Shown: positions 1 to 9,399 of the stretch, piece after piece
Numbering within the stretch: position 1 is the first letter of the stretch
How the letters are laid out: every line of letters begins with the position of its first letter
Origin: Bacteroidota bacterium
GTDB taxonomy: Bacteria; Bacteroidota; Ignavibacteria; Ignavibacteriales; Melioribacteraceae
Assembly: GCA_021824635.1 (NCBI GenBank)
Contig: JAKAKD010000101.1
Span: forward strand, 1 to 56,623
Length of the DNA stretch: 56,623 bases
Reading direction: 5' to 3'
The notes under the pieces: model-generated
Database searches by the model: none
What the model saw: the letters and a program-made list of their open reading frames with translations, nothing else
Told to the model about the DNA's origin: nothing
Program-made: the position numbers and the translations under genes

Positions 1-3000
1 TAAATCTATTGCTGTTCACCGGGTAAGAATAATTACGTTGAATAACCGGTTTAATGTGTCCCCACAATTCATCAGGAGAAGCTCCCCATTTTTGCACAAA
101 TTTTTGCAAATTTATTTCGTATAAACTAGCCAATGGCTGTTGAACATTCGCAAAAAAGGTTTTGGACCCGTGATGATGTATGAAAACATTTTGGGCAACA
201 ACAGTCTTAAAGCCGGCAATATTTGACCTCAAACAATAATCATCATCATCATAGTTCCCGGGAGAATACCGCTCATCTAAACCTCCTATTTTATCAACAA
301 CTTCTTTTTTAATCAGAGCACAAAGAAAATCAATTCGAGGTGCATTTAGATACTCATCATCACTCTTTTTGCTTATGATCTCGGCGTACCTATGCATTTC
401 TTTTATCGTTTTATATTTTATTTTTTTATCCATCTGAATGCCGTTAGCAAGATTAGACATTGTGCCAACGATACCTATTTTAGTTTCCGATTCAGCGACC
501 CCTATCATTTTATCCAGCCATCCTTTTGTAAAGACTATATCGTTGTTTGCAACTATTATATACGCGCCTTCAGATATGGATAATCCTTGATTTACTGCTT
601 TTGGAAATCCGAAATTCTCATCATTATTAATAATAACAAGATTGAATTTTTCATCAGATAATGATTCAAGATATTTTTTTGTTCCATCTGTACTTGCATT
701 ATTGACAACAATTAACTTTACTTTTTCATTTAAGGATTTCGATAGACTTTCCAGGCACTCTTTAGTATGCTTCAACTGATTATATACCGGAATTATTATA
801 GAAGTCCGCGCCGGAATCTGCGATTCAAAAACTTCATTAATATTTTGTAACTCAGGGATTATATATTCACTCAACAATCCTTCAATTTTTTTATCATCAA
901 ATTCCCTTCTCAAAAGATTTTGAAATGATTTTACAAAATCTTGAGCCGAATAATATTCAGAATATTGTAGAGAAGTCTTTCGCGCATTGTTAATAATTTG
1001 AGAAAGATGCTTGTCGCCTTTAATTATTGCAAGTATTCTATCTGTAAGACTATGCAGGTCGCCATATTTTACAACAAAGCTGTTAAAATTATTTGAGCAG
1101 AAACTTTCTGCGCCCATATTATCGGTTGTAATTACCGGAGTTCCAACAGCCATAGCTTCTATGAGAGGTAATGAAAATCCTTCGTACCAAGAAGAGCATG
1201 CAACTAAACTTACTTTTTGCATCAAAGACGACATTTCTGTTGATGATAATTTAAATTTCAGCTCTACATTACATCCTGTATTTCTTTCAAGTTCTTTTTT
1301 GATCATTTGTTGTTCACTAACATTTCTACCTAAGACAACATAAAGTTTTAGGTTGTCAACTCTTTCAACAGAGTTTTGAATTGCCCTAAGAGCACTTGCA
1401 AGAAAAACAAAACCTTTTAATGAGTGGTAAATATTTCCAACAAATAATATTGATTTCTCAGCTGATATTTTCCCTTCGTTCAACCTAAATATTTTATGAT
1501 CTACTCCATTTGGCACATACTCAACATGTTTTTTAAATTTGCTAGCAAACAAATCAACCAAATGTTTGGAGACAACAATATTCTTAACTGGAATAGCATG
1601 CAATTTTGTTAGAATATGCTTATCAGATAACACACTATTATAATCGCTTCCATAATGATATCCCTCGTATCCCTGGCATAGATGTACAATTTTATTTATC
1701 GGAATTTCATTTAATAATTTTGGCAAATCGAAGATGCTGACCACTATAAATAGATCAATATTGCCGGCGTTGATCGAGGACTCGTCAGTTATTTGAAAAT
1801 AATCATAGTCAATTTTAATCCAATCCGGTTTCGGATTATAAGAGAATATCACTATCTGGCATCCGAGTTTTTTTAGCCAATCCATGTACTTAAAAACAAT
1901 TTTGTTCCCGCCCCCCACGGTAGCAGTATCTCTAAGCAAAAAGGCTACTTTAGGTTTGGAATGGTTTTCATTTGAGGAAGTTTTAACGTGCAATCTGTGA
2001 AATTCTGTTAAATCTTTATCAAAGTTCTTATCGCTGAAGTGCATACCAGTTTTACATTCCGGGCAAATAAAACCTTCATTGTATGGAGTAGGTAAAAATT
2101 GATAATCGAAATTTATTTTAAATGTAGAATTGCATTGATGGCATTTTATCTTCAGTCTATGCACAATTCTGTTTGATGATATGGGATGAGGATTTACAGA
2201 CCATGAGATTATCTGCTTTGGTTTTAATTCTACGAATTTGCCATTTTGGGGATAACAGGCTAAGACAGGAGAATATTTTTTGAGCGGCTGAAGCGGATAA
2301 AGTGGAGATACTTTCAACAGATATATTTCGAGCGCTTTTGCATATTTTTGCTCTCCATTACTCAATAGTTGTTTTATATAATCAATTATACCTTGGATAA
2401 AATCATATTTCTCATATTTATATTCTTCTCTGCTATATATTTTTTGAATCACCTTTTTTAGATTTTCATTCAAAGGCAGTTCAAGAAATTCTTTAGCTTT
2501 TTGCTCTAATAATTCAAAATATTGTTTTCTTTGATTGCTCGGAAGAGTTCGAAACATCCAATCGCGCATACTGTCAATCAGAGCCGTTGTATAACCACAC
2601 TTGTATAAAAACGAATCGTACTTTACTGTAATTGACAATATCTCAGTAATAACATCTTTTACATTATTAGGATCTTTGAGGTTGTAAAATGGGAATAACG
2701 CCTCAAATTGATTATTGTTCAAAAAATCAATTAATGCTCGTGTGGAATCGAACACGCCTCCTTCAAAAAAAGTATTTGTGGTCTGACCTTTGTGAATTCT
2801 TGTAACACAAGTCCGTTTATTAATAAAGTGTGATTTGTATTTTGAAGAGATCCTAACCCACATGTCAAAATCTTGACCTTGGCGCATTGTTTCATTGAAC
2901 AGTCCAACATTGTCGAAAACTGTTTTATGTATCGCAATTGAATTTCCGTGATTATAATTTGTAATAAAATAACTTGTTACTTGAAATTGTGGCTTTGGTT

Positions 3001-6000
3001 CTAGAAGCCAAACCCCTGTCTCTAATCTTTTCTTAGTTTCATCATAAAATAATGACCAATGAGAACGGAAAAATTTTATATCCGGATTTTCTAATATTGC
3101 ATTATAATGCGTTTCCAACTTATCTTTTTCAAACCAATCATCTGAAGAGAGCCAGCAAAGCCATTCTCCAACCGCATTTTTAATCCCCACATTAAGAGCT
3201 GATGAAACACCACCGTTCTCTTTATTAAAAAACTTGAACCGCTTATCTCTTGCTCTATACTGGTCCATTACATGGAGCGTATTATCATTACTACCGTCAT
3301 TTACAATGATTGCTTCCCAATTTTGAAATGTTTGCGCCAACAAACTATCTAATGCTTCTCCTAAATATTGGGCTTGATTATATGTAGGAACTACAACCGT
3401 GAAGAATGGTAATTTCTCTTTGGCTAATTCTTTAACAGAACTGTTTCTCAGTATTCGCGCTTTTTGAATTACAGCTTTCCATTGATTTACCATCCCATTT
3501 ATAGTAAATCCTTTTTCAATCATAAGTTCTCTAGGAGTAAAATTTTTCTGCAAAATCTTACTCAAAGCATTTTCAAAATCTTCTCCAAAAACACCTACTT
3601 TAGCTTTCTCACTTTCAGTAAAGTCGGCAAAAATTCCAGTATTCCTCATAATGATTGGAAGATCACAAAGGGCTGCCTCTATAGCAGCCAAACATTGTGT
3701 TTCTACTGGCGAACCCAAAACAAAAAAGTCAGAACAATTCAGAAGCTTGGCAAGTAAATCTTGGGCAATACGATTGAAAGTTCTACAGTTATCGCGTTTA
3801 TATTCTTGTTTATCTTTTGAAACCAATATCCAAAATATTTCCGAGTGATTATTAATTAAATCTTTTACCTTCGCCCACCCCTTCGTTTCGCTAAAATCAC
3901 CTACAAAAATTCCAGTCTTCTTATTTGGAAAATTAAATTCTTGCCTTAGCGCTTCTTTGTCCATCGGTTTAAATAACTTATCATCAACACCAATAGGAAT
4001 TATCTCAAAATTATAGTCAGGGTATGAAAGTGCGGTGAGTTTGGAATTTGTTACAAGAATATTAGCCCGTTTTAAATTTGCTTCCTGTTGATAAGATTTT
4101 CGCCCCATAGCCCTCAGATTATCTTGCAAATAACAAATTGTAAAACGGTTATGATTAAGGATGTCTATAAAAGTCGCATTTTGTATGACAATAGATGAAT
4201 TAGGAAAGTTTTTTGAAATATAATTTGATGCATTCTCGGTGAAGTTTTCTGTTGAGCCTAGAATATCCATGTCAACACCGGCAGAATTTGGGAGACCTTC
4301 TAAAAGAAATCCCCACATGGTTTTTTCTCCCATTCTACCTTCTAAGTAATCATTTGCGATAACAACTCTATTCAATTTATTATTAGTATTTACACTACCT
4401 TTAGAATCCATTTCTCCGCATTGGAAATGATATACCAAACTGTCAAATGCGGTTTTCTGATATATTCCTTTTAAAGCTAATTTTTGCATAAGCACAACAT
4501 CACCGCTTACACATAATTCGTTTTGTTTAGCTATGACTGGTTTAAGGAGGTCGGTGGTGGGGATAATATTACCTTCTGGATATCCCCCAACATTCATAAA
4601 ATGTTCTTTTTTAATTAGAAGAGGCATGAACAAACCGCCATCATTTAAGGTTTCTTCGGAGATTGATTTTGCGAATTCTATAAATCCGTTTTCGTTGTAA
4701 TCAACTACCGAACGACCAAAATTTTTACTAACTCCATATTTACCGGAAAGAAGCTTACCGCTTTCAACTAATCTGGACGCCACACAATTGGAACCGTCTA
4801 GCTTATTGAAAAGGTTTTCAAACCATTCCGGGGTAAATGCCATATCGCTATTTACAAAAAGGAGGTAATCTCCCTTTGCTTTTTCGGCTCCAAAGTTCCA
4901 CGCTCTATAAACATTATTTATGTACCATTCCTTTTTTTGTTCTTCGGAATTATTCCAAACGAAGTGAGGTATGTAATTTTCTTCTAAATATTTTAGAACA
5001 TCTTCTGATGCATCGTTAGCAATGAAGAAAAATTCTTTATCCTTTAAATCAGTGTATTTCAATACTTGTTGATAAACAAACTCAAGCCATTCAACACTTT
5101 TGTAAATCATGCAAACAATCGAAATGCGCGGTTTAAAAACGATTTCTCTAAATTGTTCAAGACTAGCTACAGCTTGTTCAAAAGATCGCTTCTCCGGTTG
5201 AGGATCTTCAACGAACAATCCATCGGGAAATATTTCCTTTGAAACATATTTTAACTGAAGTGTTTTTTCATCAAGAAGTCTTTCTAATGCCCATCCAGAT
5301 TGGCCATGCGCTCGATAAACTAAATATTTAAAAGCTAGAGACCTATCCGAAGCAAAACCATAATGAATTACAGCAACTTTATTTGCTTTCTCCACTTTTT
5401 TAATACTTGATGGGTACTGCTGTTGATGTAATCCGGCTTCTTGTGAAATGAATTTTAGATCCGGTGTAACTCTCCATAACCGAACAAACCAGCCGTCATT
5501 ATAAGAATTATCTGTTCTCTGCCATGAATTGCTTCTCCATAAATTGATTTCGTGAAAACTCATACCGTCAATTTCATTTTCATCCATATGCTTGCATAAA
5601 TTCTGAATTTCGGCTGCGGCATTTGCAGTCAATACTTCATCTGCATCTAACCAAAGAATAAAATCGGGTTTTAACTCTAAAGCTTTCTCAAGCAACACTT
5701 TTTTATGATTGATTTCATTAACAAAATCATTATCGCCGCCTTTAAGAATGAATATCGCTTTGTCTAGCAAATATTCGTAACTGCCGTCGGTGCTTCCGTC
5801 ATCATAAACGACCAGCCCATCAACTACCGGTTGAAGATATTTCCAAAACCGTTCAAGATTTTCTTTGCGTAATTCATTATAAATTTGACTAATACAAATT
5901 ATTTTATATTGAGAGGTTATTTTTCCGACTTCCTTTATTTCTCTTTTGTTCGTAATTGTCTGGCTGTAAAAGTATTTGTTGTTAATCCAAATAGAATCAA

Positions 6001-7192
6001 ATTGCAGTCTTCCTTTTTGAATCGGAAAACTTGTTAACTCAAGAAGGGAAAAACCTTTTCCTTCCAAAAATTTAACAACTTCACCGTGCAGCTTTTGTCC
6101 CTTAAAAAAAGGATACGACTCGGATTCCAGATGCATGATTTTTATCTCTGTTAATAATTCACCCATCCCTTCAAGAGCTTCAACAGTAGCGCCTTCCACA
6201 TCGAGTTTAAGCATATCAATTTTTTCGATGCCATATTTTTTAGCAAGGGTTTCAAAGCGGTATGATTTCAACTTTATTACTTCAGTACCATATTCATCGC
6301 CTCTATTAAAAATTCCGTGGATACCGTTAATTCTTTTTTTAAAGAAATCCACTTCTCCGTCTATGTTGGAAACAACCGCGTTAATCGAGGTAATATCTTT
6401 CAGATCCTTCATATAGTTGTTAAAATTATCCGGCAATGCTTCTACAGCGTAAACTTTTGCCTGAGGGAAAACCTCTTTAAAGTATTGAGAATCTTTAGCG
6501 TCGAGCGCTCCGATTTCAACAATTGTCTGGATATCGCTCTCATTTGTAAACATTTGTTTAACCTTGCTTGCAAATGCAGGCATGGTTATAGACTTATTTA
6601 AATGATTTTCTAAATTGATAATTTTTTCCGTAGTTCCGTTTTCAGAACTATTCTCCCACGATAGTTGTGTTTTCCTTTTACGTATAAGAGTTAATCCAGG
6701 GTGAATTGGAATTGTCATTAGTTCAAATTCATCTTGATGATTTTTTAATTCGTTAATAGCTAAATATGCATCACCGCAATAACCTTTGTCCGTGTACTGC
6801 AAATTCTTCGGATATGTATCATGCAGCAAAATTATACCGTGGTCATTTACATAAGGAAAGTAATTCCAAAAGTCATTGAGTACGGATTCTTTGCAATGGT
6901 CGGCATCTATAAACAATAGATCAATTTTTAGGTTATTGGATTTAACCTGTTCAACAAATTCATCGGTAGTACCATGAAAAAATAAAGTTTTCTCGGATTT
7001 AGTCATCCATCGTCCGGCTTCCGGATTAATATCAACGCCAAAAAGATTTTCTGCGTATGGTACAATTTTATTAAAAAGCTCACATTGATATAATCCCAGC
7101 TCGACATACACTTTGGGCTTTAGAGACTCTGCAAGTTTTTTTATAAAATCTTCGTGCCAGTTTTCTTTTGTTGCCGGGGTTGACTGTTGCAT
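1..7192 (-). CDS. Giant multidomain methyltransferase/glycosyltransferase, 3' end outside window
   Basis: One uninterrupted frame of 2397 codons runs from the ATG at 7192 to the left edge with no stop, so the C-terminus is missing. Domains in order: class I SAM methyltransferase (about 25-190; VYVELGLY, LLFIDADH, LLHDTYP); FkbM-type methyltransferase (about 220-370; VEIGALDAKDS, MLKLDVEGATVEALEGM); GT2 (about 430-655; DDGSTDGS near 464, DAD 516-518); GT2 (about 687-920; NSD ending 783); GT4 (about 938-1214; E1164 and E1172 in the EX7E position); GT2 (about 1260-1480; SSDD, D1351/D1352); helical linker and a zinc-ribbon-like CX2C pair (C1684, C1687, C1710, C1713); GT4 resembling WsaF-like rhamnosyltransferases (about 1746-2062; E2004/E2012); GT2 (about 2127-2378; NND, D2218). 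I checked phase at motifs throughout and it holds. The start overlaps the upstream stop as TAATG. Probably a cytoplasmic or membrane-associated glycan assembly enzyme; acceptor unknown, flagellin possible by position only. Confidence -1.
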   Translation of the reverse strand, partial: MQQSTPATKENWHEDFIKKLAESLKPKVYVELGLYQCELFNKIVPYAENLFGVDINPEAGRWMTKSEKTLFFHGTTDEFVEQVKSNNLKIDLLFIDADHCKESVLNDFWNYFPYVNDHGIILLHDTYPKNLQYTDKGYCGDAYLAINELKNHQDEFELMTIPIHPGLTLIRKRKTQLSWENSSENGTTEKIINLENHLNKSITMPAFASKVKQMFTNESDIQTIVEIGALDAKDSQYFKEVFPQAKVYAVEALPDNFNNYMKDLKDITSINAVVSNIDGEVDFFKKRINGIHGIFNRGDEYGTEVIKLKSYRFETLAKKYGIEKIDMLKLDVEGATVEALEGMGELLTEIKIMHLESESYPFFKGQKLHGEVVKFLEGKGFSLLELTSFPIQKGRLQFDSIWINNKYFYSQTITNKREIKEVGKITSQYKIICISQIYNELRKENLERFWKYLQPVVDGLVVYDDGSTDGSYEYLLDKAIFILKGGDNDFVNEINHKKVLLEKALELKPDFILWLDADEVLTANAAAEIQNLCKHMDENEIDGMSFHEINLWRSNSWQRTDNSYNDGWFVRLWRVTPDLKFISQEAGLHQQQYPSSIKKVEKANKVAVIHYGFASDRSLAFKYLVYRAHGQSGWALERLLDEKTLQLKYVSKEIFPDGLFVEDPQPEKRSFEQAVASLEQFREIVFKPRISIVCMIYKSVEWLEFVYQQVLKYTDLKDKEFFFIANDASEDVLKYLEENYIPHFVWNNSEEQKKEWYINNVYRAWNFGAEKAKGDYLLFVNSDMAFTPEWFENLFNKLDGSNCVASRLVESGKLLSGKYGVSKNFGRSVVDYNENGFIEFAKSISEETLNDGGLFMPLLIKKEHFMNVGGYPEGNIIPTTDLLKPVIAKQNELCVSGDVVLMQKLALKGIYQKTAFDSLVYHFQCGEMDSKGSVNTNNKLNRVVIANDYLEGRMGEKTMWGFLLEGLPNSAGVDMDILGSTENFTENASNYISKNFPNSSIVIQNATFIDILNHNRFTICYLQDNLRAMGRKSYQQEANLKRANILVTNSKLTALSYPDYNFEIIPIGVDDKLFKPMDKEALRQEFNFPNKKTGIFVGDFSETKGWAKVKDLINNHSEIFWILVSKDKQEYKRDNCRTFNRIAQDLLAKLLNCSDFFVLGSPVETQCLAAIEAALCDLPIIMRNTGIFADFTESEKAKVGVFGEDFENALSKILQKNFTPRELMIEKGFTINGMVNQWKAVIQKARILRNSSVKELAKEKLPFFTVVVPTYNQAQYLGEALDSLLAQTFQNWEAIIVNDGSNDNTLHVMDQYRARDKRFKFFNKENGGVSSALNVGIKNAVGEWLCWLSSDDWFEKDKLETHYNAILENPDIKFFRSHWSLFYDETKKRLETGVWLLEPKPQFQVTSYFITNYNHGNSIAIHKTVFDNVGLFNETMRQGQDFDMWVRISSKYKSHFINKRTCVTRIHKGQTTNTFFEGGVFDSTRALIDFLNNNQFEALFPFYNLKDPNNVKDVITEILSITVKYDSFLYKCGYTTALIDSMRDWMFRTLPSNQRKQYFELLEQKAKEFLELPLNENLKKVIQKIYSREEYKYEKYDFIQGIIDYIKQLLSNGEQKYAKALEIYLLKVSPLYPLQPLKKYSPVLACYPQNGKFVELKPKQIISWSVNPHPISSNRIVHRLKIKCHQCNSTFKINFDYQFLPTPYNEGFICPECKTGMHFSDKNFDKDLTEFHRLHVKTSSNENHSKPKVAFLLRDTATVGGGNKIVFKYMDWLKKLGCQIVIFSYNPKPDWIKIDYDYFQITDESSINAGNIDLFIVVSIFDLPKLLNEIPINKIVHLCQGYEGYHYGSDYNSVLSDKHILTKLHAIPVKNIVVSKHLVDLFASKFKKHVEYVPNGVDHKIFRLNEGKISAEKSILFVGNIYHSLKGFVFLASALRAIQNSVERVDNLKLYVVLGRNVSEQQMIKKELERNTGCNVELKFKLSSTEMSSLMQKVSLVACSSWYEGFSLPLIEAMAVGTPVITTDNMGAESFCSNNFNSFVVKYGDLHSLTDRILAIIKGDKHLSQIINNARKTSLQYSEYYSAQDFVKSFQNLLRREFDDKKIEGLLSEYIIPELQNINEVFESQIPARTSIIIPVYNQLKHTKECLESLSKSLNEKVKLIVVNNASTDGTKKYLESLSDEKFNLVIINNDENFGFPKAVNQGLSISEGAYIIVANNDIVFTKGWLDKMIGVAESETKIGIVGTMSNLANGIQMDKKIKYKTIKEMHRYAEIISKKSDDEYLNAPRIDFLCALIKKEVVDKIGGLDERYSPGNYDDDDYCLRSNIAGFKTVVAQNVFIHHHGSKTFFANVQQPLASLYEINLQKFVQKWGASPDELWGHIKPVIQRNYSYPVNSNRF

Positions 7193-8013
7193 TATACAAC
7201 TTCCTTTTCTAAGAAGAACATTTTCATTTCAGTAATTTGTTGTTCAAGGGTTTTTAATACTACTCTTTTACTCAACGGGTAAACGCTTGCCATGCTTCTA
7301 TCGCAAGATTCTTTTGCTTCAGCAGAATTTATTTTGAGGTTCAATTCATAAACATCGTTGAAAATATTCAGCAGTTCATATTTAGTAACTGTGTTAGGGG
7401 AGTGAACATGGAATATTCCTTTTTGATATAGCCCACTTTGAAAAATTCTTTCTACTACTTCAGCCAGGTAAACTGTAGTAACACCGTTCCACCAATGATT
7501 TGTAAAACCATTTACCTCTTTACCAAATTGACTTTTTGCCCATTCAAGCAGAGAACGGCTTTGCCCATTCTCTTCACCAATAATTGATGTCCTGAGAACC
7601 ATGCAGTCTCTATTTTCACCGGCATTTTTGCTTAATCCGTATAAGTCATCTGCATCGAACAAATCTTCTTCTGTATATTTACCTTTGCGACCAGTATAAA
7701 CACAATCTGTTGTTATGTGAAAACATTTAATACTTTTCTTTTCACAAACATTTGCAAGATTCCGGGGAAAAAGTGAATTAATTTTTAGAACATTTTCAAT
7801 TGAGTTCTTGGCAATTGTAGGCTTAATGACTCCTGCACAATTAATTACAACGTCAACTTCATCAAGATATTTTTCAAATTTGCTCATCGGGTCATTTGCT
7901 ATATCAAATTCGTTGCGTGAAATTTTCACAACGGAGTAACCTTTCGATTTGAAATAAGCGCTAACTGCAAAACCGAGCATTCCAGTCGAGCCAACGACTA
8001 AAACTTTTTCCAT
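7192..8013 (-). CDS. RmlD-like dTDP-4-dehydrorhamnose reductase family protein
   Basis: 273-residue SDR-type sugar-nucleotide reductase. The N-terminal Rossmann motif VVGSTGMLG binds NAD(P)H, TTDCVYTGRKG is the serine/threonine segment, and the YGLSKNAGE region carries the catalytic YxxxK. In the RmlD family the enzyme reduces a 4-keto-6-deoxy sugar, making for example dTDP-L-rhamnose; the sugar here is not determined. The reading frame could start at 8046, but the ATG at 8013 follows a good GAGAGG site and begins at the conserved MEKVLVVGSTG, so I use it; this also removes a 31-bp overlap. It lies 2 bp after the RmlC-like gene, and its TAA shares a base with the giant transferase ATG, so the two are probably translationally coupled. 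Family confident, substrate not. Confidence -1.
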   Translation of the reverse strand: MEKVLVVGSTGMLGFAVSAYFKSKGYSVVKISRNEFDIANDPMSKFEKYLDEVDVVINCAGVIKPTIAKNSIENVLKINSLFPRNLANVCEKKSIKCFHITTDCVYTGRKGKYTEEDLFDADDLYGLSKNAGENRDCMVLRTSIIGEENGQSRSLLEWAKSQFGKEVNGFTNHWWNGVTTVYLAEVVERIFQSGLYQKGIFHVHSPNTVTKYELLNIFNDVYELNLKINSAEAKESCDRSMASVYPLSKRVVLKTLEQQITEMKMFFLEKEVV

Positions 8014-8015
8014 TT

Positions 8016-8459
8016 TTACCTCTCTTCTATTTTCCAGATATCCCAATAATGCGCATCATATCTAAAATCATCATTGAGACTATCTTTTAATTCTGATGTG
8101 GAAAAAAAAATAATTTTTGAATCTTCCGTTAACGACATAAATCCATTTGCAAAGCCAGCTGGAATGAAAAGTACAGACGGATTTTTTTCACTTAGTACAA
8201 AACGATTTACTTTGGTATTTTTTGAAGGGCTTTCCCAGTTATCTATTTTAACCGCGCCGATAATTGCGGAGCCTTTTACCACCATAACATATTTTGCTTC
8301 TTGTTTATGAGCATGCCACGCGCGGACAAAACCTTGTTTGTGATTTTCCACGGCGTAAAATCTCTTCACATTTTCAAAGTTAAAATCATTTACAAAACTA
8401 ACTGTTCCTCTGTCGTCAACGGATAACCCGCCTTTAAGAAGCAACGGCTCTGAGTCCAT
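8016..8459 (-). CDS. RmlC-like cupin, dTDP-sugar 3,5-epimerase family
   Basis: 147-residue single-domain cupin. VRAWHAHKQEAKYVMVVKG corresponds to the conserved RmlC histidine region, and SVLFIPAGFANGFMSL to the second cupin motif. RmlC epimerises C3 and C5 of dTDP-4-keto-6-deoxyglucose, but this protein is shorter than typical RmlC (about 180 residues) and the family also contains sugar 3,4-ketoisomerases (FdtA/WxcM type), so the exact reaction is open. The start at 8459 has a strong AAGGAG site. It overlaps the 3' end of the upstream epimerase gene by 26 bp, which supports one transcript. It probably acts with the RmlD-like reductase in the same sugar pathway. Confidence -1.
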   Translation of the reverse strand: MDSEPLLLKGGLSVDDRGTVSFVNDFNFENVKRFYAVENHKQGFVRAWHAHKQEAKYVMVVKGSAIIGAVKIDNWESPSKNTKVNRFVLSEKNPSVLFIPAGFANGFMSLTEDSKIIFFSTSELKDSLNDDFRYDAHYWDIWKIEER

Positions 8460-9399
8460 GTTCTACTCCTTCCATTTCTTTTAAGTAAGCTTGATTAGAG
8501 TAACGCGGACTGTTTAAATTTTTGATGCGGCGTGTTTCTACCAAAAATTTCAATCCATCAATTCCTTCATCAATCGAGTGAATTGATTTGAAACCAAAAA
8601 CTTTATTCGCTTTTTCGCTTGTTACACGGTAGTTACGTGTATCCTGGAAAGGCATATCCGTTTCTTCGATTATTATATCCGGGAAATGCATTCTGACTTG
8701 ATATGCTAGATCTCTAATACGAACATTCTGACGATGAAGATTAAAGACTCCGGTATGAGATGATTCTAAGTTCATTGTTACCGCACGTGCTACATCTTTT
8801 ACATGAAGTAGCGGGCGAAATTGATCGCCTCCGAATACGCTGATTTTTCCTATAGTAAATGCTTTTACTGTAAGAATATTTACAACCAAATCAAGACGAA
8901 TACGGGAATAAAGATCTCCAACGCCGAATAATGTACCGAGCCTAAAAATAATTGCATCTTTATCACGCAAATATTCCTCCGCCTTCAATTTTGTTGATGC
9001 ATATAATGAAAGCGGATTTTTAGGCGAAAGTTCATCCAACTCTTTATCTTGAGCACCGTATACTGAACATGTTGACATAAAAATTATTCTTTTATCAAAA
9101 TTTTGCGCTAACCATTTTACCGCTTCTTGATTGACTGCAATCGTTAAATCCGGATTCAATTGACATGCCCCGTCTCCAACAATTGCGGCAAGCCATACAA
9201 CAACATCGGCCCATTTAAGATGGGGAAGAAGTGCTTCTGTATCTAGAATATCTCCGTAAACAAAATCAATTTCTTTACGGTAGGAATCTTCGTATAAAAG
9301 TTTATCATAAACACGAACATTATAGTTCGCATCCTTTATCATATCGGTAATAGTACCACCGACATATCCGGCTCCGCCTACGACTAATACATTTTTCAT
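8434..9399 (-). CDS. NAD-dependent epimerase/dehydratase (extended SDR)
   Basis: 321 residues. Cofactor motif VVGGAGYVGG at residues 6-15, catalytic STCSVYG and YASTK motifs, and FRPLLHVKDVARA, a typical late SDR motif around the substrate pocket. This family interconverts or dehydrates nucleotide sugars in the cytoplasm. The sequence does not fix which: GalE/RfbB-like and WcaG-like enzymes share these motifs. It begins immediately after the wecB-type gene stop (adjacent bases 9399/9400) and overlaps the cupin gene downstream. Context with WecB-, RmlC- and RmlD-like enzymes suggests production of a modified deoxy or amino sugar donor for the giant glycosyltransferase. Confidence -1.
   Translation of the reverse strand: MKNVLVVGGAGYVGGTITDMIKDANYNVRVYDKLLYEDSYRKEIDFVYGDILDTEALLPHLKWADVVVWLAAIVGDGACQLNPDLTIAVNQEAVKWLAQNFDKRIIFMSTCSVYGAQDKELDELSPKNPLSLYASTKLKAEEYLRDKDAIIFRLGTLFGVGDLYSRIRLDLVVNILTVKAFTIGKISVFGGDQFRPLLHVKDVARAVTMNLESSHTGVFNLHRQNVRIRDLAYQVRMHFPDIIIEETDMPFQDTRNYRVTSEKANKVFGFKSIHSIDEGIDGLKFLVETRRIKNLNSPRYSNQAYLKEMEGVEHGLRAVAS

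Noticed and set aside
1..7192. Several separate glycosyltransferase genes
   Set aside because: Motif phase stays constant across the whole stretch, with no stop and no internal ribosome site plus start at the domain borders that I could see.
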